This document shows, piece by piece, positions 34,033 to 44,479 of a stretch of DNA of 64,000 bases. Every line of letters starts with the position of its first letter. Positions within the stretch are counted from its first letter, which is position 1. Origin of the DNA: Distichodus sexfasciatus (taxonomy: Eukaryota > Chordata > Actinopteri > Characiformes > Distichodontidae). The stretch is from the NCBI GenBank assembly GCA_032718565.1, contig JAVGVS010000019.1, positions 124,001 to 188,000 of the forward strand, in the 5' to 3' direction. Position numbers and translations under genes: made by a program. The notes beneath the pieces are model-generated. The model made no database searches. It had not been told where the DNA came from and saw only the letters and a program-made list of their open reading frames with translations.

Positions 34033-34546
34033 TTGAGTGTTCACTCTATTCTCTCTCCACTTCTGAGGACACTTCTTCCTGTTTGAATACCATCCACTCC
34101 TCAGCACTGCGTCTCAGTTAAAGGGCAGCTCAGGTAATCGTTTAGTTTGAAATGTCAGGCTTCGCTTAGCCCCAGATCTGGAAATGGCTACATAAATGGT
34201 GTAAACTGTGGGCTAGTGCCGAAAGTCAAAGGGTAATTACCCCCATTTAGAAGGAATAATCATTCAATTAACATCAGGATATGACTGGGATGTTCTCTCC
34301 AAATGTTCCCTTCTAACCTGTGCTTTGGCCTTGAACACAAAGCAGAAGGCATGTAGTAGGAACCAGCAGGAGACAAATATTCTCTTAGAGAGCTCACAAT
34401 TCAAAGTAGTAACAATGCAAAATCTGCTGGTACCAGAAAACAGGTTTAGGCTCAAATTTTTGATGTTTCGAAATAGCAAATTAGCATTTTCCACTGATTT
34501 TATTATTTATTATTTATTATTTACTGATTTATTATTTTAGTTTGTG
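34033..34546. other. Intergenic DNA
   Basis: A TTATTATTTA run lies at 34500-34540. No gene recognised. Confidence 0.4.
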
Positions 34547-34778
34547 TGAAAGTGAGTGAGTATTTGTCATTATGAACACACCCCACCACAGCACACTGTG
34601 CACCACAACCAAATGTCATTTGAGCCATCTGTGAAGGAGCAGAGGGCAGCTGACATGGGAAGCAGTGCTTGGAGATGATACCTTGCTCATGAGTAAATCA
34701 ATGGCACCTTTATCGGTCCTAAATTCAAATCGGCGACCTTCCGGTCACGGCCCTAACCGTTACTCTACCAACTGCCCA
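34547..34778 (-). mobile_element. SINE family A, left member of inverted pair
   Basis: The tail is at the left and the tRNA-like head at the right (CCCTAACCGTTACTCTACCA). The head is 105 bp from the head of the next copy, which is in the opposite orientation. Confidence 0.85.
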
Positions 34779-34883
34779 AGTAACAAGAGTTAAAAATGTA
34801 TTTGCCACATACTGAACAATGTAGTGAAATGCAACCTGAGACTGCGCAGTAATTTTAGAAATAAACTGAAATAAGAAATAAGT

Positions 34884-35125
34884 TGGGCAGTTGGTTAGGG
34901 TTACGGAGTTGACTCCATGATCAGAGGGTCGCCGGTTCAAGTCCCGGACCAGTAAAGGTATCACTGAGGTACTCATGAGCAAGGTACCATCCCCAAGCAC
35001 TGTTCCCTGGGCGCTGCCAAAGCTGTCCACTGTTCCTCCACATGTAGGTCAAATGCAGAGGTCACATTTCATTGTGGTGCACAGTGCGCTGTGGTGTGTT
35101 CACAATAACAAATAATCACTCACTA
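34884..35125 (+). mobile_element. SINE family A, right member of inverted pair
   Basis: Full length in the plus orientation. The head GGGCAGTTGGTTAGGG is followed by B box GGTTCAAGTCC, the body and the tail AATAATCACTCAC. With its left neighbour it forms a head-to-head inverted repeat able to fold into a long RNA hairpin if transcribed. Confidence 0.88.
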
Positions 35126-35584
35126 TAGTTCAGTGAACATGGGACAAAATAGAGTAAATTAAAAAGAGTTTAACAAAAGCTAACATAAGTGTTAACTGTA
35201 AGAATCCCTCAATAAAACATTTCTGCAAAGTCCTAAAAGTGTAGAATCCTTTGATCATTTCTGAACAAATGAAAAAAAGTGTAATTTGTTCCTCACAATT
35301 TTAAACAAATCACTGAGTTATCATATCGTCTTACACGTAATAAGAACTCCGCTATTCAAACCCCAAAGTAATTTATGCTTTTATGTCTCGATTTTTCTCC
35401 AGCATCATTCCCCGTTATCTATACAGACTGACAAGATAAACCGCGGTCCGGCTGGCTGTGTAACGCTTCTTCAATGGACTGTGATGGAACCTGTGCAATT
35501 TCCCTCTGAACCTGGGTCAATAAATATTTCCAGCCTCTCCACTCTTAGTAATTGCTTTCCTCAGGTCTTCATGTCTGACTTAAC
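35126..35584. other. Intergenic DNA
   Basis: No repeat recognised. The segment 35400-35560 is unique-looking. Confidence 0.4.
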
Positions 35585-35945
35585 CTGAAGTTATCTTTAG
35601 ACAACGGCCACAAAAAGCTGCAGTCTCCGCCACGTCTCTGCCACAACTCCGGTGATGAACGACAGAACGCGGGATCCGACGGAGCGGGCAGATCTTTGAA
35701 ACCCGGCGGCCGGAGAGAGGGCGACCACATGCTACCCGCATCATTACACCACCTGAGCCCAGACTTCTGCCTCCGACCCTGATTGATGGCCTCCGGTAGC
35801 CCGAACCGCCCAACGGAGGCCGTCCCATCCTGCTCATACCTCGGCCCATCCATCTTGAGTCGGGGGCTCGAGACGCTTTTTCGGCACCGCGCGTCTCATC
35901 CAGGGGCGCCGGGCACCTCGGCCCTAACCCCGGCTCCGTGATTTA
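35585..35945. other. CpG-rich island
   Basis: By eye there are roughly 35-40 CG dinucleotides in about 360 bp, against very few in the flanks (for example GGATCCGACGGAGCGGGC, CGAACCGCCCAACGGAGG, GGCACCGCGCGTC). Two minus-strand frames of 94 and 89 codons cover most of it, one Arg/Gly-rich, with no recognised domain. It could be an orphan promoter, an unrecognised exon or a GC-rich conserved element. There is no TATA box or SINE head inside. Confidence 0.5.
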
Positions 35946-36946
35946 ATGGCCACATTAACAGCAAAACTCGATACGTCACAGTAAATTACCACAAGCCTGC
36001 CAGGTAGATGGAATTAATACAACAGCAAGTCCGGAAATTCATTCAGATCATCACAGAACTCGGGGTAATTCATTATCGTGGTGCAGTCGGCATGAGGTTA
36101 AGTGCTTGCGGGGGGGTGAACGATGTACCATACGGACTGATAACGTGGCTTTTTTTCAAAATGAAATACACCTTCAGAATTTCGCCTCCACTAATGGTTA
36201 GCAAACAGTACAAAAAAACGTTAATATCACTTTGGCACAAACATTCAAGCGTCCCTGGAAAAAAAACAACATAAATTGATGGAAATAGCTGAACCAGTGA
36301 AGCTAGAAAATCCCATTTGTTACCAACATCTGTTTATCACTGTGGAGTTATTTGGCTGTGATTTCAGCACGTACAAGGCGTATTCTTCATTCGCGTCCCT
36401 GACTATCCTACTAAATTTATTACCTGACTTCCATGGATTAAAAGAACTCCAGAAGCAGCATGTTGAGTTGATATAAACTCTATATGGTGCCAATCAAGCC
36501 AGGATCAAACTCAGCACTCCCTACAGACGGAGCACATTTGCTACTTGTTTGCTCCACCACCTGTTTACACAATGCGCATGTGCGGCATCCAGAGAGCTGA
36601 ATAAGACAGTAGGTGGGAATGTTAATGGAATTAGCTGCAGTAGCCAAATCTTCTCACAAAAAAATCACAGGTAGGGCTGATGAGAGCAGGCTGTGTGAAC
36701 TCAAACCTGCACTAGACCAGGCAGTGACTAATCAAACTAGACAAGATTATATTGAAGTACCAGCTGTTTTGAACCCTTTAATTCCATCACCAGATCTTTT
36801 AAAAAATTTTCAAAAATTGAATTTCCTGCTTTATAACATGGAGGTACAAGAGCAACTAACTAATGTACGTTAATTTTATCAGTAGCAAAACTACTTTGAA
36901 AACGCTGCAGCAAAAGGCTTCCTCAGTTCTTAAAATCTAGTTAGTA
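35946..36946. other. Intergenic DNA, low repeat content
   Basis: Three modest plus-strand frames (88, 66 and 86 codons) follow each other in different frames without domains. No transposon ends were seen. Confidence 0.35.
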
Positions 36947-37658
36947 AGGGAGTGATTATTTGTCATTGTGAACACAGCACAGTACACAGTGCACCACAAT
37001 GAAATAAGACCTCTGCATGTGACCCATCCGTGAAGGAGCAGTGGGCAGGTAATACGGGCAGCGCTCAGGGAGCAGTCCTCGGGGCGGTGCCTTGCTGATG
37101 AGTACTTTACCAGCCATGCAATTTTCTGCCCATTTTCAGCCGATTTTTCACTCGTGCGACTATGTTTTGGACCGGCCCCAGTTTCAGCCTAATCTTGCGT
37201 TGTGCATCATGTAGTATACATGGGGTAACGAGCCCCGATTAACCCCTCATGACCAGCTCCCGATCGGCAATTGTATAGTTTGATAAAAATCAAACCTGTT
37301 TGAAATTCTGTTCGCCCCTCGTGGGGGTATCGCACTGTTGAACCTTAGTGGGTTTTCCCTTATTGCATCTGTGCCAACACCGAACTGGAAGTGAAATGCA
37401 AGCAGTGTACAGAGTACAAGCATGGCAATGTAGCGTGTAGTCTGGACAGAGGCACTGGAGGCTCGACTTTATAGTTCAGGAGTCCGACGTGTCGTGTAGC
37501 GTGAGGAGTCAGGTTGCATCCGAGCATCAGTCGTATAGTGCGCATGCATAAATAGGGAGCTTTGGCCTTTCAGCGCATGCAATTTAGACGTACAGTTTGA
37601 GCTAGAGATTTACAAAAAAAAAAGGCCTAGCTTTACCGTTACGCTAACAACTGCCCCA
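36947..37658 (-). mobile_element. SINE family A, split by an insertion
   Basis: The tail and body are at 36947-37116 (TGTCATTGTGAACACAGCAC onwards). The head end reappears at 37631-37658 (CTTTACCGTTACGCTAACAA then CTGCCCC). CTTTAC occurs at both junctions (37105-37110 and 37631-37636). The B-box part of the head is lost. Confidence 0.8.
37117..37630. mobile_element. Unidentified 514-bp insertion inside SINE A
   Basis: It begins TGCAATTTTCTGCCC and ends near an A10 run and GGCCTAG. It is GC-richer than the flanks, with CCGGCCCC, GATCGGCAATTG, CCCCTCGTGGGGG (a small hairpin) and a TATA-like GCATAAATAGGGAG at about 37546. No coding frame of interest exists. It may be a solo LTR-like or non-autonomous element. 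The terminal A run would suit a retroposon read in the plus direction. I do not recognise the family. Confidence 0.5.
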
Positions 37659-37859
37659 GTTGGGTGGTCAGCTGGAAAGTGACTGCTGAAAGTGCTCCCC
37701 AATAGATTATTAGAACTGAAGAAGACTTTCTGGTGACAGATGAAGCATCTTCAAGAAGCTTAAAAGAAATCCAGTTGCTTTTGATTCAAGTTCTCAGGAC
37801 TGTCACTCAGGTAATGTGTTAAAAGACTGTCACGCGAATAATCCAATCAGAAAGGAGGC
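37659..37859. other. Spacer
   Basis: Nothing recognised. Confidence 0.4.
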
Positions 37860-38540
37860 TGGCACACTCAGGTGTGCCATTTAACTCTCCTCTGACAGGA
37901 AACATACCAAGAGTGCCAAAAAGGAGTGACACCAATGCCAAAAAGCGGCACCTCAATCCGTCAGCTCCTGCCATCATTTCTGTTCGCCTACTAAAGCCAT
38001 GTACACCCTCCCCTTGTCTGCCGCTCGGGCGACACATTTGCGGTGAACGCCATCACGCTCGTCCACCCGAACGCCCCACTGCTGCAGACAGCTGCGTTGA
38101 CCAGATGCACCCGGCTCGCCTGCTACCTTTGCAGCTCCGATAAACCTCATTACAGTAATTGTTACTTAATGTTTTCATAATCTGCTTTTCAGGAGAAACT
38201 ATTTTCCTTCCTACGCTATCATCGCCCGCTCCCCAAGGCTCGTCCCTGTGTCGAAACACAACGCTGGTCCTGCATATTTATTCCCCCCCTCTCTCCCTGA
38301 ACTCACCTCACCCGTAATGGATCAGGATTTCTCCCAGCTGGCTGGGGGCCCTGGGCAGGAATAATCTGGGCGGAGGGATGCCAGGCTCGGCTGAAACCCT
38401 GGCACGGGGCCTGCGAACTGTCAGCCAATGGGCACGCAGCTTTCCCGCTTAATGACGCGGTCACATGTCTGCGCGGTTTGGCAAGCGAGGCTGGCATCTG
38501 GCGCAGGGGGCGAGCGGGCGCTCTCGCCGAGTTTACTTAC
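37860..38540. other. GC-richer candidate regulatory block
   Basis: CG-containing, repeat-free sequence that includes a CCAAT box (AGCCAATGGG at about 38422), TTAATGACGCGGTCACATG and GCGAGCGGGCGCTCTCGCC near the right edge, which is a small palindrome. Frames on both strands lack domains. Possible conserved regulatory DNA. Confidence 0.3.
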
Positions 38541-38769
38541 ATTTCACCTGAACAATTACTCAGAATGAGCGATTAGCTACTTAGCCACAATCTTTGGGGC
38601 TTTTATTTTGTCTAAAGAGAGTCATAGACATTAATGAACACTATGATGGACTAATTACCCAACTGCCAACGTAAGAGACTGTAGCTATATTAACTTCTTA
38701 AACACTGAGCTGTGTTATAAGACTTCTGGCTTTACCAGAGCTACCAACAATAAATAATGAAAGATTGCA
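38541..38769. other. Intergenic DNA
   Basis: AT-rich. Nothing recognised. Confidence 0.4.
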
Positions 38770-38833
38770 TATCTTTTTGTCAAAGGTTCTGAATATTGCG
38801 TTCGATTAATTTTCAATTAATTGCCCACCCCTA
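38770..38833. mobile_element. Possible hAT right terminus
   Basis: The segment ends TTAATTGCCCACCCCTA. Read on the minus strand it starts TAGGGGTGGGCAATTAATTG, a typical hAT-like end. No matching left end was located nearby. Confidence 0.35.
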
Positions 38834-39120
38834 GTAACAGGTCATATATGGGCTTATAGGTTGTTAAAGTCTTCTGTAATTTTGGTAATGCACTCAAAAT
38901 TCTGCCTAAAAAATTCCCCACATTGCGGCTCCCCACCTTGGACTGAAATGGAACTTATGGGCCCATCACTTGTTACCTTCTCAACAAAATTTAAAATTCA
39001 TGGGCTTCAGTCTTTGTCTACCCCAGACTTGTGTCATGTTTTATGGCTTTAATCAAAGTCTCCACAGTCCAATTCCCAACAGATTCTATGCTGCATTGTT
39101 TTCTGTCTTTAAATTTTATC
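38834..39120. other. Intergenic DNA
   Basis: Nothing recognised. Confidence 0.4.
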
Positions 39121-39195
39121 ACATTATTGATTTCTCTCTTTCTCTTTCTCTCGGTACACACACTTGTTTTAGCCTCTTTGTAGGGTCCAGAGGTC
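39121..39195 (+). repeat. Dispersed repeat unit, copy 1
   Basis: A CT-rich run is followed by CACACTTGTTTTAGCCTCTT then TGTAGGGTC. The same arrangement recurs at 40048-40112, about 0.9 kb away, so this is a dispersed or duplicated element of unknown type. Confidence 0.5.
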
Positions 39196-40047
39196 ATTAA
39201 TGTCAGTTATATATGTGTAAATGTGCAACTACCAATATATTACCATGAAGGTACTTACCTCAATCTTAAACATAATCTCAATATTCAAGAGGAAGTCATT
39301 TGAATACTTTACACAAACGCTATTTTTTTCACAAATCTGATGGGACCATTTTTGGCCAAGTGAGACTTTTGGTCCCCTCAATGCTAGAAATACATGACAT
39401 CTTTGCACACAATCACACACTACACATGCAGAGAGAATACAGCTCCCAGACATGGCACAAAGGCTTTGTGTAGTAGCACCTTGCCGGGGCAGGTAGATTA
39501 CGTTGCCTTGTAATTTCCCTGGCTGCCGCTACACACTGCCGATAACAACAAGATTCCTCCCGAGCAGAAGAGTCAGAAACATATGCATACTAACACCAGA
39601 AGACATCTTTATAAACGTGTAGCGAGACCTTTCTTTTGTTTAAGGGTCTGATCACACCTCCACTCAGGTGGCGGGGCCTGAAATGAAACTAGCTTCTCAA
39701 AGACACATCAAGCGTCCAAAGTCAGCGTTCATATTCACAGGTTAAGTGAGAAGCTCACAAAGCAGATCCACAACATGGCCTGACATTTGAAGGACAGCGG
39801 AAAATGGGGGTGGACGTCAGAGTTATGAGTCCCTCGATGCTGGGTTATTGATAGCGCTGGGCATACTAAAGAAAGCGTCTATCGACCTCGCCATCTGTGG
39901 ATCAGAAAGCATTTGGGTTTTTCTAATTATCTGACGCAGGGCATATTCTTAAAGCCCTTGACTGCTGCTAAAGGGATTACGCAGGAAGTCACGGCGAAGG
40001 GTGCGATGCCACAAGGTGATAAGGCTCGTTTATTGTTTGCTGCTCAT
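39196..40047. other. Intergenic DNA
   Basis: No gene or recognised transposon. Unique-looking sequence at 39640-39900. Confidence 0.35.
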
Positions 40048-40112
40048 CAGCACATTCTCTCTCTCTTTCTTGTAAGTGCACACTTGTTTTGGCATCTTTG
40101 TGGGGTCTGTTT
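40048..40112 (+). repeat. Dispersed repeat unit, copy 2
   Basis: CTCTCTCTCTTTCTT is followed by GCACACTTGTTTTGGCATCT then TTGTGGGGTC, matching the unit at 39121-39195 with a few changes. Confidence 0.5.
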
Positions 40113-40260
40113 AGTGTTGGGGTACTCGAGACAGGTCTCTTGTCTTTTAATCGGTCGTATTTGTACCCGGTTTTGTCATGGACTGGGACATGGACGACTC
40201 AGAATTTTATTTCGAGACCGCAACTCTGGGAATATTACTAATAAAACTATTTGAGACCGA
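40098..40260. mobile_element. Possible MITE fragment (GTGTTGGGGTACTCGAGAC)
   Basis: AGTGTTGGGGTACTCGAGAC is close to the terminus of a fish MITE type. GAGACAGGTCTC and TTTCGAGACCGCAAC repeat the GAGAC/GTCTC motif. The second end is not evident. Confidence 0.22.
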
Positions 40261-40937
40261 CATAGGCATGTTGCATTGTTTATTAATTAGTGTAATAACT
40301 CAGAATCCCTTTAACTTACAGATAGATATCACACACATTGTCAGAATCATAAGTTTGAATTTACCAGACATTATATTCATTCTTCTGCAAGTGAAATTAT
40401 TTCTGAGTAATTAATTACATTAATTTACATAAGGCATTAATTACATTATTCGCTATGTAAACACTCGCTTTAGCGTTCGCTACTCTAAAATGGAACGCCA
40501 TCAAGCACAAAATTTTAGTTATCTTCCAGAAAGGCCAAAAGCAGCCGATTTTAAAGCCCAAAATGAGTCTAAATTGGCTCAGAATTACTCAAAACTTCTC
40601 CATTTTCAATTGAGCAGAAAACATTTTTATCCATTTCATAATGTTAGCGAGTAATCAATAGGGAAAAAATGTCGAATTTTAATTTATTTATCATTTGCTA
40701 TCAAAAAATTTATTCTGTATCCAGATTGATACTAAATGGATAAAGAAGTGTTTTCCGACTGGCACTAACCTTATTTTTCTTCACAACACTAAACCATAGA
40801 ATATCTCTGCATAATAAAACCTCTGCAAGCCAATAAAACAGTGAGTTTGGTCTTGAGGAGTGTTCTGACACTGTGATTTGTTTACCATTTGATGTGATCA
40901 GTTTGGGTAACTGCTTCCAGTTTCCTCATTATAGATA
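40261..40937. other. AT-rich intergenic DNA
   Basis: Nothing recognised. Confidence 0.4.
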
Positions 40938-41090
40938 CTTCTTCCTCTCTCACTCTCTCCCTCCATCCCTTCGCTTTCCCTTCTGTGCCAATCTAAATGT
41001 TCAAATTCAAATCCCTGATTAGAATCACATCTGCTGCTACAGGGAGGTGCAATGACGTCCCTTAGAAGGTGAAACTTTAAAGACAATAGT
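40938..41090 (+). repeat. Segmental tandem duplication, copy 1
   Basis: Shares with 41297-41445 the order CT-rich tract, ATCTAAAT, TCAAATCC, TGATTAGAATCACATCTG, CTACAGGGAGGTG and GAAGGTGAAACTTTAA. The offset is 354 bp. Divergence is moderate, with small indels. Confidence 0.8.
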
Positions 41091-41109
41091 ACATACACTA
41101 CACTTCATA

Positions 41110-41150
41110 AATATATATATATATATATATATAATATATATATATATATA
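41110..41150. repeat. (AT)n microsatellite
   Basis: About 20 AT units with one interruption, lying between the two duplicated copies. Confidence 0.95.
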
Positions 41151-41296
41151 TTTTTTTACATAAATGTGCAACTAACTATAATAAACACACTTCCCCTCAT
41201 CCTTATACTCATCATCCATTTCTTCAATTTAAATTAATTTATTTCCCAGAAATAGCACTTAAAGACTTAAACTGAAAGTTGCCATGTATTGGCATC

Positions 41297-41445
41297 ATCT
41301 TCCTCCCTCTCTCTCTCTCTCTCTCTCCTTACCTCCTTTTTCCATCTAAATCTTCATATTTCAAATCCATGATTAGAATCACATCTGTTTCTACAGGGAG
41401 GTGTATTAACCTCCTGTAGAAGGTGAAACTTTAAGGACATTATAC
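41297..41445 (+). repeat. Segmental tandem duplication, copy 2
   Basis: The second copy of the unit at 40938-41090. Its CT tract is longer (CTCTCTCTCTCTCTCTCTC at about 41308), showing microsatellite growth after duplication. Confidence 0.8.
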
Positions 41446-41462
41446 CTTTAAGGCAGTCAGTC

Positions 41463-41580
41463 CTCTCTCTCTCTTGCTCTCTCTCTCGCTCTCTCTACTT
41501 CTCTCACTCTCTTGGTCTCTCTCTCTCTCTCTCTCTCTCGCTCTCTCTACTTCTCTCACTCTCTCGCTCTCTCTCTCGTT
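41463..41580. repeat. Complex (CT)n array with internal period
   Basis: CT-rich throughout. The phrase CTCTCTCTACTTCTCTCACT occurs twice, with CG and TTGG interruptions at matching positions, so a unit of about 60 bp has duplicated within the array. Confidence 0.85.
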
Positions 41581-41599
41581 CTGGATTGCATGAGCAGAA

Positions 41600-42304
41600 A
41601 GAGGTGCTTAGAGATGAAAATGTTAATGTTCTATCATGCAGGCCAGAGTAATTAACGCTAAAAGGTAATGACACGTCCTTCATACCTTCATCTTCTTTCT
41701 GCCGTAATGTAAGTGTCAGGGATTTTTCATCAACCCGTGCACATATTAGGTGATATTACATGAGCAAAAAATACGTTCATTCAATGGGTAATGGAGAAAA
41801 CGAAAATAATTTAGCCTGAGCGGCTGGCTGGACGCAGGACGTTGAGTGGAATGGCGACGGAATCTCTTGACAACCCCCCCCGTCATAAAAATCCGGTTGA
41901 CTGAACTACTCAACTGTTCGGACATATCAGGGCCATTAGCAGTCAAGTGAAGTGGGGGAAGGACGGAGGAGGATTAGAGTGTGTGGATTTCAGTCTGTTG
42001 CATGATTCATGACGGAGGGGAGACAAACTTTCATGAGGTGACAGTCAGTGTGAATGGATGATTGATACCGTGCCGCACTTATCAGCGTCGTGCATCGGCT
42101 TTACGGCAAAATCCTGAAGGACACCGCTGTCCGATATTCTTATTCCATGGCGGAGAAAGAAGCAGACCTCCAGAGAGTCCTAGCCTGCAGAGCATCTTTA
42201 TATAGACACTATTATAAACCAGGAGACAGGTAAATCAGGAAGGTTTTGTCAGGCATTTTTCCTGCCACTTACAGTTGGGTGCAGTCCACTTAAATAGCAC
42301 CGTT
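41600..42304. other. Candidate conserved non-coding element
   Basis: Repeat-free after the CT array. It contains GAGTAATTAACGC, CAAACTTTCATGAGGTGACA and CGCACTTATCAGCGTCGTGC. No coding signal was seen. Confidence 0.25.
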
Positions 42305-42403
42305 GCAAACAAAACAAGACCATGTTCAACACCATGTACCTCCAGCACTACCATCACTGGGTCCCTGAAGCAAGACGCTTAACCCCAAGTTGCTCCTGGG
42401 AAC
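42305..42403 (+). mobile_element. V-SINE fragment, truncated
   Basis: ACTGGGTCCCTGAAGCAAGA then CGCTTAACCCC and GTTGCTCCTGGGA match the middle of the V-SINE body. The core is missing because a SINE A begins at once after it. Confidence 0.55.
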
Positions 42404-42556
42404 GTGAAAGTGAGTGATTATTTGTCATTGTGAACAGACCACAGCACAGCATAATTTACCACAACATGTGACCTCTGCATTTTACCCATCTGTGAAGCAG
42501 CAGTGGGCAGCTGACATGGACAGCACCCAGGGAGCAGTGCGGAATGCTACCAAGAT
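42404..42556 (-). mobile_element. SINE family A with internal deletion
   Basis: The tail and much of the body are present up to GGGAGCAGTGC. The sequence then jumps to the very end of the head (ATGCTACCAA). The whole B-box region is deleted. Confidence 0.75.
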
Positions 42557-43679
42557 GTACGTATCTCCCGCCTTGTGAGATGCCTCATTCTTGCCAGCGA
42601 TCGACAAATTTCAGTTGTCTTGGTGTTACGGCATGCCTCCTGTTGGTAGCCACATCTCAACTCAAAATACAGATATCAATACACTTATGAAATGCACACA
42701 AAAAATGGCAAGACTTCATAAAAACACAGAACAAGAACCTACACATAAAGAAACAGTAAAACAGGGAAGAAGAGCACTAATCCTGCGATGAGGATGATCT
42801 CTAGTGACACGGGGGAGCTTTCACAGGAGATGCCATGCCTCCAGGTCAGAAACAAACCCTCACTAACTGTAGCTTAACATCAGGCCTTTGAGGGTAAACT
42901 TAATATCTTTGTTTATGACATAAAGTATAATCATATAACAGAAACAAACATACTGAAACACATTTTATACTGCTTATATCATGCAGGCCAAATCTAAAGG
43001 ATGAGCCACACAGGCAAATCCGGGAGAGCCCACTGCATGATTAAAATGTATTGATGAAAAGGTCGACTTCAGCGATGTAATCTGTGCAGCAGGGCAATTC
43101 TGTAGTGACCTGCATAAAAATGAACAAAATTACTTCCAGCAAAGGAAGAAAAAAAGAGCATAAGAGCAAAAAGGGTGAAAGACATTAAAAACAGCCAGAA
43201 TTTTTAAAGATGCAATTTAGACTAAATTTAACAAGCACAAATCTATACTTGCGTGGAGCACAAATAAAAATAAAGTGTTGTTTTGTGACAAATACTCTTG
43301 GTTAGAACAAGCTGCCAATTGTAAATACACAGCCTCCAGAATTTATTTGAAATATTTTGAAATGGGAGCAGCAACAGTTATTATAATTATATTATAAACT
43401 AAAGGCTTATAATAGATAATATCTTTTTAAAATCTTCTTGATCTGAGAGACCTTACATATTTAATGTAACCATTTTATATAATATTTAAGAGACTCTTAT
43501 TAAATCTGCATTTTTAAACTGGAATTGTGCTGCCATGTCTGACACTGCAGTACCCACAGCGAACCCCTATTTCTTTACTCCTACTGTGCAGGGTTAGCCC
43601 ATGGTCATGCCAGCATAATAACACCGAGATGACTGTGTGGGTGGGGGAAAAAAGATGCCTTATCGCTGAAGGATATTCA
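42557..43679. other. Intergenic DNA, AT-rich
   Basis: Nothing recognised. Confidence 0.4.
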
Positions 43680-43935
43680 CTGATGTAATGGCTGAGGCAT
43701 CTAATTAGCTGGGTTACTTGTCTTTGATTTATATAGGCCGTCCAATCACTCCTTAATCAGCAACAGCCAATGATCCGTAGAGAGACCCAGCCCATTTAAT
43801 TAGCAAGCCTGGAAGCATTGCACCAGCTCTAGTCACCAGGAAGGATATTTAAACATCAGATGAAGTTGCCACACTAAGTACATTGATAATTTAAATAATT
43901 AAGTCGTAATTACCGGGCAAGCCTGGGGAGTCGTA
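43680..43935. other. Candidate enhancer, TAATTA-rich
   Basis: CATCTAATTAGCTGGG, CCATTTAATTAGCAAGCC, AATAATTAAGTCGTAATTAC and GGCCGTCCAATCACTCC lie within 250 bp. It is repeat-free and non-coding. The dense TAATTA sites suggest homeodomain binding, by inference only. Confidence 0.3.
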
Positions 43936-44023
43936 GCACAGAAAACAGCATTACTACACAACAATGACTTCAAAAATATAGAATGAGGAACAGCACAATA
44001 AAGCTACAAATAATCTACCGCAG

Positions 44024-44046
44024 TCTCTCTCTCTCTCTCTCTCTCT
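44024..44046. repeat. (TC)n microsatellite
   Basis: About 11 units. Confidence 0.92.
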
Positions 44047-44479
44047 TCCAAATCTCCATATATATATACGCAGACAAGTCTCGGAAGTAATGCAATCTCC
44101 AATTTCCATATGAAAACTTAAAGTGAGTCGGAAAGCTGGGAGAAAATCTTAAATGCAATAAACGCAAAAAACATCAAATAACAAGAATCATCACTAAGGT
44201 AAACTGGATGGCCTCCATCAAACATTCAGTATGTTATTAAAGTAAAAGGGACGTGGGGAGGCAGTTGCCTCCGGGGGATCAGATTATTTGGAGCACAACC
44301 TGGTGCTAAATAAACCACCAACAATTACATAGGACAAGCCAAGTCAAGCCAGCTAAACTAACAGAGGAAGGGATGATGAGGCAGGAGAGGAGGAGGAAAA
44401 GTAGTATGAGAGAGAGACTTCAACATCTTCATTGTGTATTTATGCATTCAGGGAATTAAAAGTTTTCTCCTGGGCTGAG
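44047..44479. other. Intergenic DNA
   Basis: Unique-looking. Nothing recognised. Confidence 0.35.

Noticed and set aside
34884..34960. tRNA gene
   Set aside because: The A and B boxes belong to the head of a SINE with the usual body and tail. No cloverleaf with a proper acceptor stem is evident.
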